Shown piece by piece: positions 47,707-56,455 of a DNA stretch of 64,000 nucleotides. Every line of letters starts with the position of its first letter. Position 1 is the first letter of the stretch. The notes under the pieces were generated by a model that was not told where the DNA came from, searched no databases, and saw only the letters and a program-made list of their open reading frames with translations. Where the stretch lies: assembly GCA_963826105.1 (NCBI GenBank), contig CAWGWA010000007.1, positions 81,453-145,452 on the forward strand, in the 5' to 3' direction. A program made the position numbers and the translations under genes. Source of the DNA: WHTI01 sp963826105 (GTDB lineage Bacteria; Actinomycetota; CADDZG01; WHSQ01).

Positions 47707-50700
47707 GTGAGCTTCGTCCATCTCCATGCCCACTCGGAGTACTCGATGCTGGACGGGGCCAGTCGGATCGGCGAGATGTTCGAGGCCGCGGCGAAGTACG
47801 ACATGCCCGCGTGCGCGATCACCGACCACGGCGTCATGTACGGGGTCCTCGAGTTCTATAAGACGGGGAAGAAGACCGGGGTCAAGCCGATCCTCGGGAT
47901 GGAGGGCTATCTCTTCGGCGGGAACCGCGGCGAGAAGCCGTCGCAGCGCGAGAACACCGACAGGACCTTCCACCTGACGCTCCTTGCCTCGAACCAGATC
48001 GGCTACAAGAACCTGGTCAAGATCAGCTCGAAGGCATGGCTAGAAGGGTTCCACTATCAGCCCCGCACCGACTGGGACCTTATCGAGGAGTACTCCGAGG
48101 GCATCATCTGCCTGTCGGGTTGTCTCTCCGCCGAGATCCCCAAGAGGATCGTTGCCGGCGATCTCGCGGGGGCCCGGCGCAAGGCACAGGATTACAAGGA
48201 CGTCTTCGGCGATCGCTTCTACCTCGAACTCCAGGACCATGGGATCCGCGAGCAGAAGCCACTGAACGACGAGCTGGTGAAGATCGGTGAGGAGCTCGGC
48301 ATCCAGTGGGTCGCGACCAACGACTCCCACTACACACACAAGGACGACGCCCCGGGTCATGAGGTTCTTTTGTGCATCAACACCGGCTCGGAGCTCAGCG
48401 ATCCGAACCGCTTCAAGTTCGACTCCGACGAGTTCTATCTCAAGCGGCCGGATGAGATGGTCCGCAAGTTCGAGCGGTGGCCCGGCGCGTGCGAAACGAG
48501 CCTCGAGATAGCGGAGCGCTGCAACGTCGACATCAGTCTCGGCAACGCGTTGCTTCCGCGCTACGACGTCCCCGAGGGCGAGACGCTCGAGACGCATCTA
48601 CGCACGCTCGTATTCGAGGGGCTTGCGAAGCGCTACGACGAGATGACTCCTGAGGTAACTAAGCGAGCGGAGTACGAACTCAAGACCATCGGCGACATGA
48701 AGTACGACGGTTACTTCCTGGTGGTGCAGGACTTCGTTAACTGGGCGAAGAACCAGGGGATCCGCGTGGGACCAGGACGTGGAAGCGCGGCCGGCTCGGT
48801 GGTGACCTACGCGCTCGGCATCACCGAACTCGACCCGATCCGTTACAACCTCATGTTCGAGCGTTTCCTGAACCCCGAACGTATCCAGATGCCTGACATC
48901 GACATCGACTTCGACGACCGCCGGCGCGGTGACGTGATCCGGTACGTGCAAGAGAAGTACGGCGAGGATCACGTCGCTCAGATCGTGACCTACGGCACCA
49001 TCAAGGGGAAGCAGGCGATCAAGGACGCCGCGCGGGTCCTCGGATTCCCTTACGTCGAGGGCGACAAGCTCACGAAGATGTACCCGCCGCTCGACCAGGG
49101 TCGCGACCATGGACTCAAGAAGGCCCTCGAAACCTCGGCCGAGCTGTCGGCGGCATACAAGTCCGGGGGCGCGGCAACCGAGATCATCAACACCGCCCTC
49201 CAGGTCGAGAACCTGAAGCGCTCCGCCGGCATCCACGCCGCGGCCGTCGTGATCGGGCCCGATCCGCTCGTCGAGCACCTGCCTCTGAGGCGTGGAGACC
49301 ATGGCGAGATCGTCACTCAGTTCGACATGGGCGCGGTCGACGAACTCGGTCTTCTAAAGATGGACTTCCTCGGCCTCCGCAACCTCTCGGTGATCGAACT
49401 CACGCTCGACTACATCCGGGCGAACAAGGACGAGGAGGTCGACATCGACCACCTCGACCTCGAGGACTCCAAGGTCTACGAGATGCTGTGCCGCGGCGAT
49501 TCCGACGGAGTCTTCCAGCTCGAATCCGACGGCATGCGGCGAGTGCTGGTGCAGCTCAAGCCCGACCGCTTCGAGCAGATCATGGCCCTTATCGCCCTCT
49601 ACCGCCCGGGTCCGATGGCCGAGATCCCTAAGTACCTCGCGCGTAAGCACGACACGTCGAAGATCACTTACCTGCATCCGCAACTCGAGGAGATAACCGA
49701 GGAGACCTACGGGGTCCTCGTGTATCAGGAGCAGATCGTCCAGATGCTGCAGATCCTCGCCGGCTACACGCCCGGTCAGGCCGACATGGTTCGAAAGGCG
49801 ATCGGTAAGAAGAACCGCAAGATCATGGCGGAGGAGGAGCCCCGGTTCATCGAGGGGTGCGCGACCTCGGGGATGAGCGGGCCGGAGGCGAAAGAGCTCT
49901 GGAACCTGATCCAGCCGTTCGCCGACTACTCCTTCAACCGTGCGCACTCTGCCTGTTACGCGTACGTCGCGTACCAGACCGCGTGGCTCAAAGCGCACCA
50001 CCCGGTCGAGTACATGGCCGCGCTGTTGACCTCGGTCAAGGATCGCAAGGATGACAAGCCGAAGTACCTATCGATGGCGAGGCGCATGGGCATCGAGGTC
50101 ACCCTGCCCGACGTGAACACCTCGGACATGGACTTCACGCCGGTCGAGGAACGCGTCGCATTCGGTCTCTCGGCCGTGCGCGGCGTGGGGGAGGGTGTCG
50201 TCGAGAAGATCGTCGAGGCGCGCAAGGTGAAAGGCGACTTCGAGTCCTTCCACGACTTCTGCCGCAAGGTCGACCCGGTATGCCTCAATCGCAAGACGCT
50301 CGAGTCCTTGATAAAGGCCGGCGCGTTCGAGTCCCTGAACCATTCGCGCAAGGGATTGATGGATGCGTTCGAGTCGCTCCGCGCCGAGATCCTCGAGCGG
50401 CGCGAAAAGGAGGACGCCGGACAGTTCTCACTATGGGGTGGCGTCGATGCGGGCGACGAATCCAAGCGCGTCGATCAAGCGATCCCGCTTGGCGAGTTCC
50501 CGAAGGAACTGCTCCTCCAGTACGAGAAGGAGATGCTCGGCGTGTTCGTGTCAGACCATCCCTTGCTCGGGGTCGAGGGATTACTCGGCCGTATGACCGA
50601 CGGCCCGATCAGCTCACTCGAGGCGCGCACGCAGGGCGAGAACTGCACGATCGGTGGTCTCGTAGCGATCCTTCAGAAGCGCGTCACTCGCAAAGGCGAG

Positions 50701-51165
50701 GTCATGATGATCCTGACCCTCGAGGATCTCTCCGGCGCTCAGATCGAGGTCCTCTGCTTCCCACGAACCGTCGAGAAGTACGGGATGTACCTCAAGACCG
50801 ACGCGATCCTTCTGATCCAGGGACGGATCGACCGAGACGCGCGCGATGACTCGGTGAAGATGGTGGCGATGGAGATCCGCGAGCCGAAGCTCGGGGACAA
50901 CCTGCCTCTCGAGATCTACTTCGGACTCGATGAGTGCACGCCGAGGCTCATCGATCAACTGAAGGACATCCTCTCGGGACACTCGGGAAGCTCGCAGGTG
51001 TACCTCCATCTGATCAGCCGGGCGAAGTCGACGACGCTGAGGCTGGCCAGCGAGTACTGGGTCGATCAGACCAACGGACTCCATGCGGAACTCAAGGCTC
51101 ACTTCGGTCCCGACGTGCTGTTCCCACCGAAGGGTCACCCGACGGGACAGCAGGCGACCGGTTAA
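47707..51165 (+). CDS. dnaE1: replicative DNA polymerase III alpha subunit
   Basis: 1152 residues from the GTG at 47707; an ATG at 47602 would add 35 low-complexity residues before SFVHLHAHSEYSMLDGAS, where the family normally begins. Domains in order: PHP (residues 1-250, AITDHGVMYG), polymerase with PDIDIDFDDRRRGDVIRYVQ near residue 396, helix-hairpin-helix, and an OB fold near residue 970. DAGQFSLWG near residue 903 is a sliding-clamp motif of the internal type. It is the main chromosomal replicase; the paralogue at 2985-6308 is the mutagenic form. Its stop shares TTAA with the convergent hydrolase gene. Confidence 0.95.
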   Translation: MSFVHLHAHSEYSMLDGASRIGEMFEAAAKYDMPACAITDHGVMYGVLEFYKTGKKTGVKPILGMEGYLFGGNRGEKPSQRENTDRTFHLTLLASNQIGYKNLVKISSKAWLEGFHYQPRTDWDLIEEYSEGIICLSGCLSAEIPKRIVAGDLAGARRKAQDYKDVFGDRFYLELQDHGIREQKPLNDELVKIGEELGIQWVATNDSHYTHKDDAPGHEVLLCINTGSELSDPNRFKFDSDEFYLKRPDEMVRKFERWPGACETSLEIAERCNVDISLGNALLPRYDVPEGETLETHLRTLVFEGLAKRYDEMTPEVTKRAEYELKTIGDMKYDGYFLVVQDFVNWAKNQGIRVGPGRGSAAGSVVTYALGITELDPIRYNLMFERFLNPERIQMPDIDIDFDDRRRGDVIRYVQEKYGEDHVAQIVTYGTIKGKQAIKDAARVLGFPYVEGDKLTKMYPPLDQGRDHGLKKALETSAELSAAYKSGGAATEIINTALQVENLKRSAGIHAAAVVIGPDPLVEHLPLRRGDHGEIVTQFDMGAVDELGLLKMDFLGLRNLSVIELTLDYIRANKDEEVDIDHLDLEDSKVYEMLCRGDSDGVFQLESDGMRRVLVQLKPDRFEQIMALIALYRPGPMAEIPKYLARKHDTSKITYLHPQLEEITEETYGVLVYQEQIVQMLQILAGYTPGQADMVRKAIGKKNRKIMAEEEPRFIEGCATSGMSGPEAKELWNLIQPFADYSFNRAHSACYAYVAYQTAWLKAHHPVEYMAALLTSVKDRKDDKPKYLSMARRMGIEVTLPDVNTSDMDFTPVEERVAFGLSAVRGVGEGVVEKIVEARKVKGDFESFHDFCRKVDPVCLNRKTLESLIKAGAFESLNHSRKGLMDAFESLRAEILERREKEDAGQFSLWGGVDAGDESKRVDQAIPLGEFPKELLLQYEKEMLGVFVSDHPLLGVEGLLGRMTDGPISSLEARTQGENCTIGGLVAILQKRVTRKGEVMMILTLEDLSGAQIEVLCFPRTVEKYGMYLKTDAILLIQGRIDRDARDDSVKMVAMEIREPKLGDNLPLEIYFGLDECTPRLIDQLKDILSGHSGSSQVYLHLISRAKSTTLRLASEYWVDQTNGLHAELKAHFGPDVLFPPKGHPTGQQATG

Positions 51166-51833
51166 GTCCGGGCCCCCTCGAGGAAGGCCGTCAACTCGGT
51201 TGATTCGACCGGCGGTCCGTGTCCGAAACAGATGAACGACGGCCCCAGGTCGGCAAGCTTGCGTGCCGAGGCTCGGTTCATCTCGGGATCGACGGTGAAG
51301 AGATCGGGCGGGAACTGTAATCCGCGACGCCCGGTGAATGGGTTGAGGTTGAAGATGACATCGCCCGCGATCAGAACGCCGTCTCGTTCGCGGAAGAACG
51401 AGATGTGTCCTGGACTGTGGCCCGGGGTTTCGATCACCCGGAAGCCGCCGACCTCGCTGCCGTCGCGCAGGGAGCGCGCCACCGGATGTCCGGCGCCGGC
51501 CCACAGCTTCGCAGAAACCTTCGCCGACCAGCTGGGCGGTACCAGAGAAGCGATATCGCCGGCCTCGATGGCATCCTTCTCGAGTGCCCCGCACATCAAC
51601 GGGATGTCCAGCGCGGTGCACACCTTGTGTGCTGCGCCCTGGTGGTCCGCGTGTCCATGGGTCAAAGCCAGCGCGCTGAGCTGCTTATCGGCGAGGCCCT
51701 TGAGGATCCTGCGGCGGGCGTAGCGCGTCCCGGCGTCAACGAGAACATCGCCCATCAGGTACACGTTGAACGTATTGCGTGGCCGGCCGTCGAGGAGGTG
51801 CAATCCAGGGGCGATCTCTCTCACACCGGGCAT
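51162..51833 (-). CDS. metallo-beta-lactamase-fold hydrolase
   Basis: 223 residues. LALTHGHADHQGAAHKVC near residue 56 is the HxHxDH metal motif, PGHSPGHISFF near residue 135 the next His, LIAGDVIFN near residue 153 the bridging Asp, and ICFGHGPPVEST the final His, so a two-metal site is complete. Such proteins include glyoxalase II, lactonases and phosphodiesterases; the substrate is unknown. The gene overlaps the end of dnaE1 by four bases, tail to tail, and is divergent from the zinc-ribbon gene. Confidence 0.85.
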   Translation of the reverse strand: MPGVREIAPGLHLLDGRPRNTFNVYLMGDVLVDAGTRYARRRILKGLADKQLSALALTHGHADHQGAAHKVCTALDIPLMCGALEKDAIEAGDIASLVPPSWSAKVSAKLWAGAGHPVARSLRDGSEVGGFRVIETPGHSPGHISFFRERDGVLIAGDVIFNLNPFTGRRGLQFPPDLFTVDPEMNRASARKLADLGPSFICFGHGPPVESTELTAFLEGART

Positions 51834-51864
51834 AATGCCACCGGAATCGGGGAGCGCTGAGGGT

Positions 51865-51870
51865 TATCGT
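51865..51870 (+). promoter_or_regulatory. -10-like TATCGT of the zinc-ribbon gene
   Basis: TATCGT ends six bases before the ATG at 51877, and no Shine-Dalgarno sequence is present. It is a candidate leaderless promoter in the 43-base gap. Confidence 0.4.
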
Positions 51871-51876
51871 CGCGGT

Positions 51877-52119
51877 ATGCCCTGCTTCAAGTGCGGCGCG
51901 GTCCAGACCGACCCTCGCAAGGGTGGCCCATCACCGTGGGCCCGCGGCGTCGTCGGTGATGAACAGATACTGCTGTGCCCCGACTGCCAGGCCGAAGATC
52001 CACGGTGGACCGAGGAACTGCGGGTCTGCGAGGCCTGTGGGGGGACCCGTCTGCAGATCATCATGGGCTCGATCGTCTGTCGCGGGTGCGGTCACGATCA
52101 AAGCGTGCGGAGCGACTGA
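51877..52119 (+). CDS. small double zinc-ribbon protein
   Basis: 80 residues with four Cys pairs: CFKCG at the N-terminus, CPDCQ near residue 32, CEACGG near 50 and CRGCGHD near 69. The spacing fits two zinc ribbons. Loops contain SPWARGVVGDEQI and GGTRLQIIMGSIVC. I do not recognise the family. Zinc ribbons of this size bind nucleic acid or proteins. It has its own leaderless-like start and lies 29 bases ahead of the his operon. Confidence 0.72.
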   Translation: MPCFKCGAVQTDPRKGGPSPWARGVVGDEQILLCPDCQAEDPRWTEELRVCEACGGTRLQIIMGSIVCRGCGHDQSVRSD

Positions 52120-52136
52120 GGTCAGTCTTTACGCTT

Positions 52137-52142
52137 TACGCT
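52137..52142 (+). promoter_or_regulatory. -10-like TACGCT at the head of the his-trp operon
   Basis: TACGCT, within a TTTACGCTTTACGCTT repeat, ends six bases before the hisD ATG. No leader peptide rich in His is present, so classical attenuation is not possible if this is the promoter. Confidence 0.35.
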
Positions 52143-52148
52143 TCCTCG

Positions 52149-53441
52149 ATGCTGGAGATCATCGACGGTCGCGCCCAGAGCACGCCGGTCCACATCCTGA
52201 GGCCCCGGCCCCACGGGGGCCTCGCTCAACCCAAGGAGACCGTTCGGGGGATCGTCGAGAACGTCCGGGACCACGGAGACAGCGCCGTGATCTCTTTCAC
52301 CGAGCGATTCGACAAAGCCCGCCTCACCCCCGACCGCCTAAGGGTCGCTCCCGAAGAGATCGCCCGGAGCCGGTCGCTCGTGCGCCCCGAGTTGATCGAT
52401 GCCCTCGAGGTTACGGCCGAGAAGTTGCGCACGACCTGCGAACGGCAGCTGACGACGGACTGGTTCGACGAGCGCACCGATGAGTTCGTGGGGGAGGTCG
52501 TCAGGCCCCTCAATCGGGTTGGCATCTACGTCCCCGGTGGGCGAGCGACGTATCCCTCGAGCGTGGTGATGGGCGCCGTTCCGGCCCAGGTTGCGGGGGT
52601 TGAGGGGATCGCGGTGTGCTCTCCACCGGGACCCGGGGGTGACATCCCCGAGGCGACACTGGCGGCCTGTTCGGTCGTTGGGATCGAGGAGGTCTACCGG
52701 ATGGGAGGTGCGCAGGGGATAGCGGCGCTTGCCTACGGCACCGAGAGTGTTCGGCCGGTGCAGAAGATCGTCGGTCCCGGCAACATCTACGTGACGCTGG
52801 CGAAGCGCAGAGTGTCCGGCTGGGTCGGTGTCGACACCGACGCCGGTCCGACCGAACTGGCGATCGTGGCCGGTGAAGGGGCACGGGCTCGAGAAGTAGC
52901 TGCCGACCTCGTAGCGCAGGCCGAGCACGGCCCGCTCGGCACTCACGTTTTGATCACCTGGCTTCCGGACCTGGTCGACGAGGTGATCGAGGCGCTCGAC
53001 CGGGAAGTGATGCACCACCCGCGCGCCGATGAGGTCGAGAATGCTCTGATCGAGGGAGGGCGTGCTGTGATCGTCTCCGACCTCGAGCACGCGCTGGCGA
53101 CCGCGGATGCATTCGCCCCGGAGCACCTCGAGCTGGTCTTCGAAGGGGCCAGGGCCGCGGTCGATCGCATCCACAACGCCGGTTCGATCTTCATCGGACG
53201 CTATTCACCGGTGCCGGTCGGCGACTACGTCGGCGGGACGAACCACGTGCTCCCGAGTGGCGGCGCCGCTCGCTGGTCGTCGGGGCTCAGCGTCCGGGAC
53301 TTCGTGCGACACATCTACGTATCCGGCTTCGAGCGGAGCGCGCTCGAGCGACTCGCGCCGCACATCGAGGCGCTGTCGGAGGCCGAAGGGTTGCCGGCGC
53401 ACGGGCGTTCGGTCGACCTTCGTTTCGAGGAGGAGCGATGA
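52149..53441 (+). CDS. hisD: histidinol dehydrogenase
   Basis: 430 residues from the ATG at 52149. NRVGIYVPGGRATYPSSVVM near residue 120, YRMGGAQGIAALAYGTESV near residue 184, VGPGNIYVTLAK near residue 209 and DTDAGPTELAIVA are NAD- and substrate-binding motifs. The catalytic His lies in DAFAPEHLELVFE near residue 323. Zinc ligands are provided around HGPLGTH and GDYVGGTNHVLPSGGAAR. It performs the last two oxidations to L-histidine. It is the first gene of the operon and overlaps hisC by four bases. Confidence 0.96.
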   Translation: MLEIIDGRAQSTPVHILRPRPHGGLAQPKETVRGIVENVRDHGDSAVISFTERFDKARLTPDRLRVAPEEIARSRSLVRPELIDALEVTAEKLRTTCERQLTTDWFDERTDEFVGEVVRPLNRVGIYVPGGRATYPSSVVMGAVPAQVAGVEGIAVCSPPGPGGDIPEATLAACSVVGIEEVYRMGGAQGIAALAYGTESVRPVQKIVGPGNIYVTLAKRRVSGWVGVDTDAGPTELAIVAGEGARAREVAADLVAQAEHGPLGTHVLITWLPDLVDEVIEALDREVMHHPRADEVENALIEGGRAVIVSDLEHALATADAFAPEHLELVFEGARAAVDRIHNAGSIFIGRYSPVPVGDYVGGTNHVLPSGGAARWSSGLSVRDFVRHIYVSGFERSALERLAPHIEALSEAEGLPAHGRSVDLRFEEER

Positions 53442-54532
53442 GCGATCGCCCGCTCGGCGTGCGCGCCGACCTCGCCGACCTCGCTCCGTACATCTCGCCG
53501 CAACTGCCGGCGAAGGTGCGCCTCAACACGAACGAGTCCCCGTATCCGCCGCCCAAGGAGCTGGTGGACGAGGTTGCCGAGGCCTTGCGGGCCGAGGCTC
53601 TCAACCGTTACCCGCAGCGCGATGCGAACGCGCTGGTCGACGGACTCGCGGCGCGGACCGGATGGCCTCGTGAGGGACTGTGGATCGCCAACGGGAGCAA
53701 CGAGGTGTTCCTCCACTTGTTCCTCGCGTTCGGCGGCCCGGAGCGGACCTGCCTCACCTTCGAGCCTACCTATAGCCTCTTTTCCAACATCGCCCGCATC
53801 GCAGGGACGGGTGTTGCTGCCGGAGCTCGGGGACCGACCTGGGAGGTGACGGACGACGCCGTCCGAGCGGCGCTCGACCTGCACGATCCCGACATCGTCG
53901 TCTTCTGCTCCCCGAACAACCCGACCGGCGCGATCGAATCCACCTCGGCGATCGAGATCGCTCTCGAGCGCGCACCGATGGTCGTCGTCGACGAGGCGTA
54001 CATCGAGTTCGCGAGCCCGGGCTCGAGTTTCGCCCCGATGCTCGAAGAGCATCCGAACCTGGTGATCGTCAACACGTTCTCGAAGGCCTGGAGTCTCGCC
54101 GGCGTCCGCCTCGGTTATCTCAGGACGACGCCGGAGGTAATAGAGGAACTCCTCAGGGTGCGGCTCCCGTACCACCTGTCGACATTCACCCAGTTGGCGG
54201 GGGTCGCCGCGTTGGGGCATGAGGATGACGGAGCCCGGCGCGTTGGTGCCATCGCCTCGGAGCGCGACCGTATCGCAGGGGCCCTGGAAGAGATGGGGCT
54301 GGACGCCTATCCGAGCAGTGCGAACTTCGTGCTATTCGAGACAGGAGATCGCACACGGCCCGATCCGGATCAGACGCTTTCTCTATGGCAGGGTCTCTTG
54401 GACCGCGGGGTTCTCGTGCGGCACTACCCTTCATCACCTGTGCTGGCCTCCACCCTGCGGGTCACTGCAGGGCTCCCGGAGGAGACGGACGCGTTCCTGG
54501 AGGCATTGAGGACGACCCTGGAGGAGATGTGA
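53438..54532 (+). CDS. hisC: histidinol-phosphate aminotransferase
   Basis: 364 residues from the ATG overlapping hisD, with GAGGAGG upstream. RLNTNESPYPPPKELV near residue 29 is the N-terminal motif, CSPNNPTGAIES near residue 158 binds PLP, VVDEAYIEFASPG follows, and the PLP Lys is in NTFSKAWSLAGVRLGY near residue 214. It transfers an amino group from glutamate to imidazole acetol phosphate. It overlaps hisB by four bases (GTGA). Confidence 0.95.
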   Translation: MSDRPLGVRADLADLAPYISPQLPAKVRLNTNESPYPPPKELVDEVAEALRAEALNRYPQRDANALVDGLAARTGWPREGLWIANGSNEVFLHLFLAFGGPERTCLTFEPTYSLFSNIARIAGTGVAAGARGPTWEVTDDAVRAALDLHDPDIVVFCSPNNPTGAIESTSAIEIALERAPMVVVDEAYIEFASPGSSFAPMLEEHPNLVIVNTFSKAWSLAGVRLGYLRTTPEVIEELLRVRLPYHLSTFTQLAGVAALGHEDDGARRVGAIASERDRIAGALEEMGLDAYPSSANFVLFETGDRTRPDPDQTLSLWQGLLDRGVLVRHYPSSPVLASTLRVTAGLPEETDAFLEALRTTLEEM

Positions 54533-55116
54533 GCCGCGCCGCCGAGGTGAAGCGCAAGACGACCGAGACAGACGTTACGGTCGCGCTGGATCTCGACGGC
54601 GGAGACGTGTCCGTGGCGACCGGGGTCCCATTCTTCGACCACATGCTCGAGCAGATCGGCCGCCACGGTCGCCTCGGGCTCGAGGTGACCGCTCAGGGAG
54701 ATCTCGAGATCGATGCGCACCACACGGTGGAAGACGTCGGGATAGCGCTGGGAGAGGCCCTTACGGAGGCCCTCGGCGACAAGAGAGGGATCCGACGTTA
54801 CGGCGACTCGGCCGTGCCGATGGAGGAGTCACTCGCTCAGGTGGCTCTCGACATCTCCGGTCGACCCCTTCTCGTCTTCGATGCCGACATCAAAGCGGAG
54901 ATGATCGGACAATACGAGACGCCGCTTACCGAGGAGTTCCTTATGGCATTGACGCGGAGCGGCGGATTGACCCTGCACGTCCGGCTCCTGGCGTCGGGGA
55001 ACGCGCACCACTCTGTCGAGGCGATCTTCAAGGCGCTGGCCGTTGCCCTAGGTACCGCGACCTCGATCGATCCGCGGGCGCCGGAGGTCGTGCCGTCCAC
55101 GAAGGGCCGCCTGTGA
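54529..55116 (+). CDS. hisB: imidazoleglycerol-phosphate dehydratase
   Basis: 195 residues from a GTG. VKRKTTETDVTVALDLDG starts the first half. PFFDHMLEQIGRHGRLGLEV near residue 34, DAHHTVEDVGIALGEAL near residue 61 and SGNAHHSVEAIFKALAVAL near residue 158 carry the His and Glu ligands of the two Mn sites. It is the monofunctional dehydratase, without the N-terminal phosphatase domain of enterobacterial HisB. A separate histidinol phosphatase must therefore lie elsewhere. Confidence 0.96.
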   Translation: MSRAAEVKRKTTETDVTVALDLDGGDVSVATGVPFFDHMLEQIGRHGRLGLEVTAQGDLEIDAHHTVEDVGIALGEALTEALGDKRGIRRYGDSAVPMEESLAQVALDISGRPLLVFDADIKAEMIGQYETPLTEEFLMALTRSGGLTLHVRLLASGNAHHSVEAIFKALAVALGTATSIDPRAPEVVPSTKGRL

Positions 55117-55688
55117 TGAAAGTTGCGGTCATGGACCACTCGATGGGCAACCTGCGAAGTGTTGCCAAGGCACTCGAAGAGGCGGGAGCGTCGGTCGTCG
55201 TGTCGGCGGACCCAAACGAGATCTCGCGCTGCGCGGGGCTATGCGTCCCCGGCCAGGGGATCTTCGGACGCTGCATGACCGCGCTCGGCAAGGACGGCCT
55301 CGGTGAGGTTGTTGCTGAGTGGATCGAGGCCGAGCGTCCGTATCTTGGTATCTGTCTCGGTATGCAGGTCCTGTTCGACTACGGCGGCGAGTCCGAGGTC
55401 GCCGGCCTCGGCCTCCTGGGGGGCGAGGTTACGCGCCTGGAGGGGGAGGTACCCATCCCTCACATAGGATGGAATCAAGTGGAGACCCCTTCTTCCTCCA
55501 CCTTCTATTACTTCGATCACTCGTTCGTTCCTCGACCCACCGACGAGGGTGTGGTTACCGGGTGGTGTGAGCATGGCGAGCGTTTCGCCGCCTCGATCTC
55601 GAGCGGATCGGTGACGGCGATGCAGTTCCATCCGGAGAAGAGTGGGGATGACGGCATCGCGCTGTTGAAAGGTTGGGTGAACGGTTGA
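55116..55688 (+). CDS. hisH: imidazole glycerol phosphate synthase, glutaminase subunit
   Basis: 190 residues from an ATG overlapping the hisB stop; a GTG three bases earlier is also possible. VAVMDHSMGNLRSVAKALEE starts the class I amidotransferase fold. The catalytic Cys is in YLGICLGMQVLF near residue 79, and His and Glu are in AMQFHPEKSGDDG near residue 172. HIGWNQV and FDHSFVP are the usual HisH-specific strands. It feeds ammonia to HisF. It overlaps hisA by four bases. Confidence 0.95.
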   Translation: MKVAVMDHSMGNLRSVAKALEEAGASVVVSADPNEISRCAGLCVPGQGIFGRCMTALGKDGLGEVVAEWIEAERPYLGICLGMQVLFDYGGESEVAGLGLLGGEVTRLEGEVPIPHIGWNQVETPSSSTFYYFDHSFVPRPTDEGVVTGWCEHGERFAASISSGSVTAMQFHPEKSGDDGIALLKGWVNG

Positions 55689-56455
55689 GTTTCACTGTGT
55701 ATCCCGCGGTCGACATCTCCGCGGGGAAATGCGTGCGCCTCCTTCAGGGGAAGTTCGGGACCGAGACGATCTATTCGGACGACCCGGTCAAGGTTGCTCT
55801 CGGGTTCGCTAAGGCCGGCGCTCGGTGGTTGCACATCGTCGACCTCGACGGCGCCAAGACGGGCAATCCGATCAACCGCGAACTCGTCCTCGAGGTCGTG
55901 CGTCTCGCCGCGTGTCCGGTCCAGGCCGGCGGGGGATTGCGATCGATCGATGACGTTACCGAGGTTCTCGCGGCGGGAGCCAACCGGGCAGTGCTCGGAA
56001 CCATCGCTCTCGAGGACGAACAAGAGATGCGCAACGTGTGCAAGCGTTTCGGTGACCGGATAGCGGTGTCACTAGATGCCCGCGGCGGGCACCTTACGAG
56101 TCACGGCTGGACGGTCGGGACGGGGATCCCACTGCTCGAAGCAGTCGAACAGTTCGAGCACGCCGGCGTGTCGATGTTCATCTACACCGATATCAGCCGC
56201 GACGGAACGATGACCGGTGCCGACATCGAAGGGCTCAGGAAGGTCGCCGCCGCGACCACCCTGCCGGTGATCGCATCGGGCGGGATCAACAGTATCGAGG
56301 ATCTCAAAGGGGTCGCTCGCCTCCACTCCGAAGGGGTGGCCGGCGCGATCGTGGGCCGGGCTTTCTATGAAGGCAAGTTCACCGTAGGCGAGGCGATGCT
56401 CGCCAGCGACCAGGTAGTTGCGGGACGGGACGAGCCTCCACTCGTCGAGAGCTGA
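55685..56455 (+). CDS. hisA: ProFAR isomerase HisA
   Basis: 256 residues from a TTG overlapping the hisH stop (TTGA); TTG at 55673 is an alternative. YPAVDISAGKCVRLLQGKFG near residue 5 contains the first catalytic Asp, LHIVDLDGAKTGNPINREL the phosphate loop, VQAGGGLRSIDDV near residue 78, YTDISRDGTMTGADIEGLR near residue 162 the second Asp, and VIASGGINSIEDLKG. The region resembles normal HisA (QxGGGxR) rather than the bifunctional PriA seen in many actinobacteria, although trpF is also missing from this cluster. Confidence 0.93.
   Translation: MSFTVYPAVDISAGKCVRLLQGKFGTETIYSDDPVKVALGFAKAGARWLHIVDLDGAKTGNPINRELVLEVVRLAACPVQAGGGLRSIDDVTEVLAAGANRAVLGTIALEDEQEMRNVCKRFGDRIAVSLDARGGHLTSHGWTVGTGIPLLEAVEQFEHAGVSMFIYTDISRDGTMTGADIEGLRKVAAATTLPVIASGGINSIEDLKGVARLHSEGVAGAIVGRAFYEGKFTVGEAMLASDQVVAGRDEPPLVES

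Noticed and set aside
55685..56455. HisA as bifunctional PriA (HisA and TrpF).
   Set aside because: PriA proteins have an LSGGIRDD-type strand; this one has QAGGGLRSIDD as in ordinary HisA. The missing trpF is only indirect evidence.
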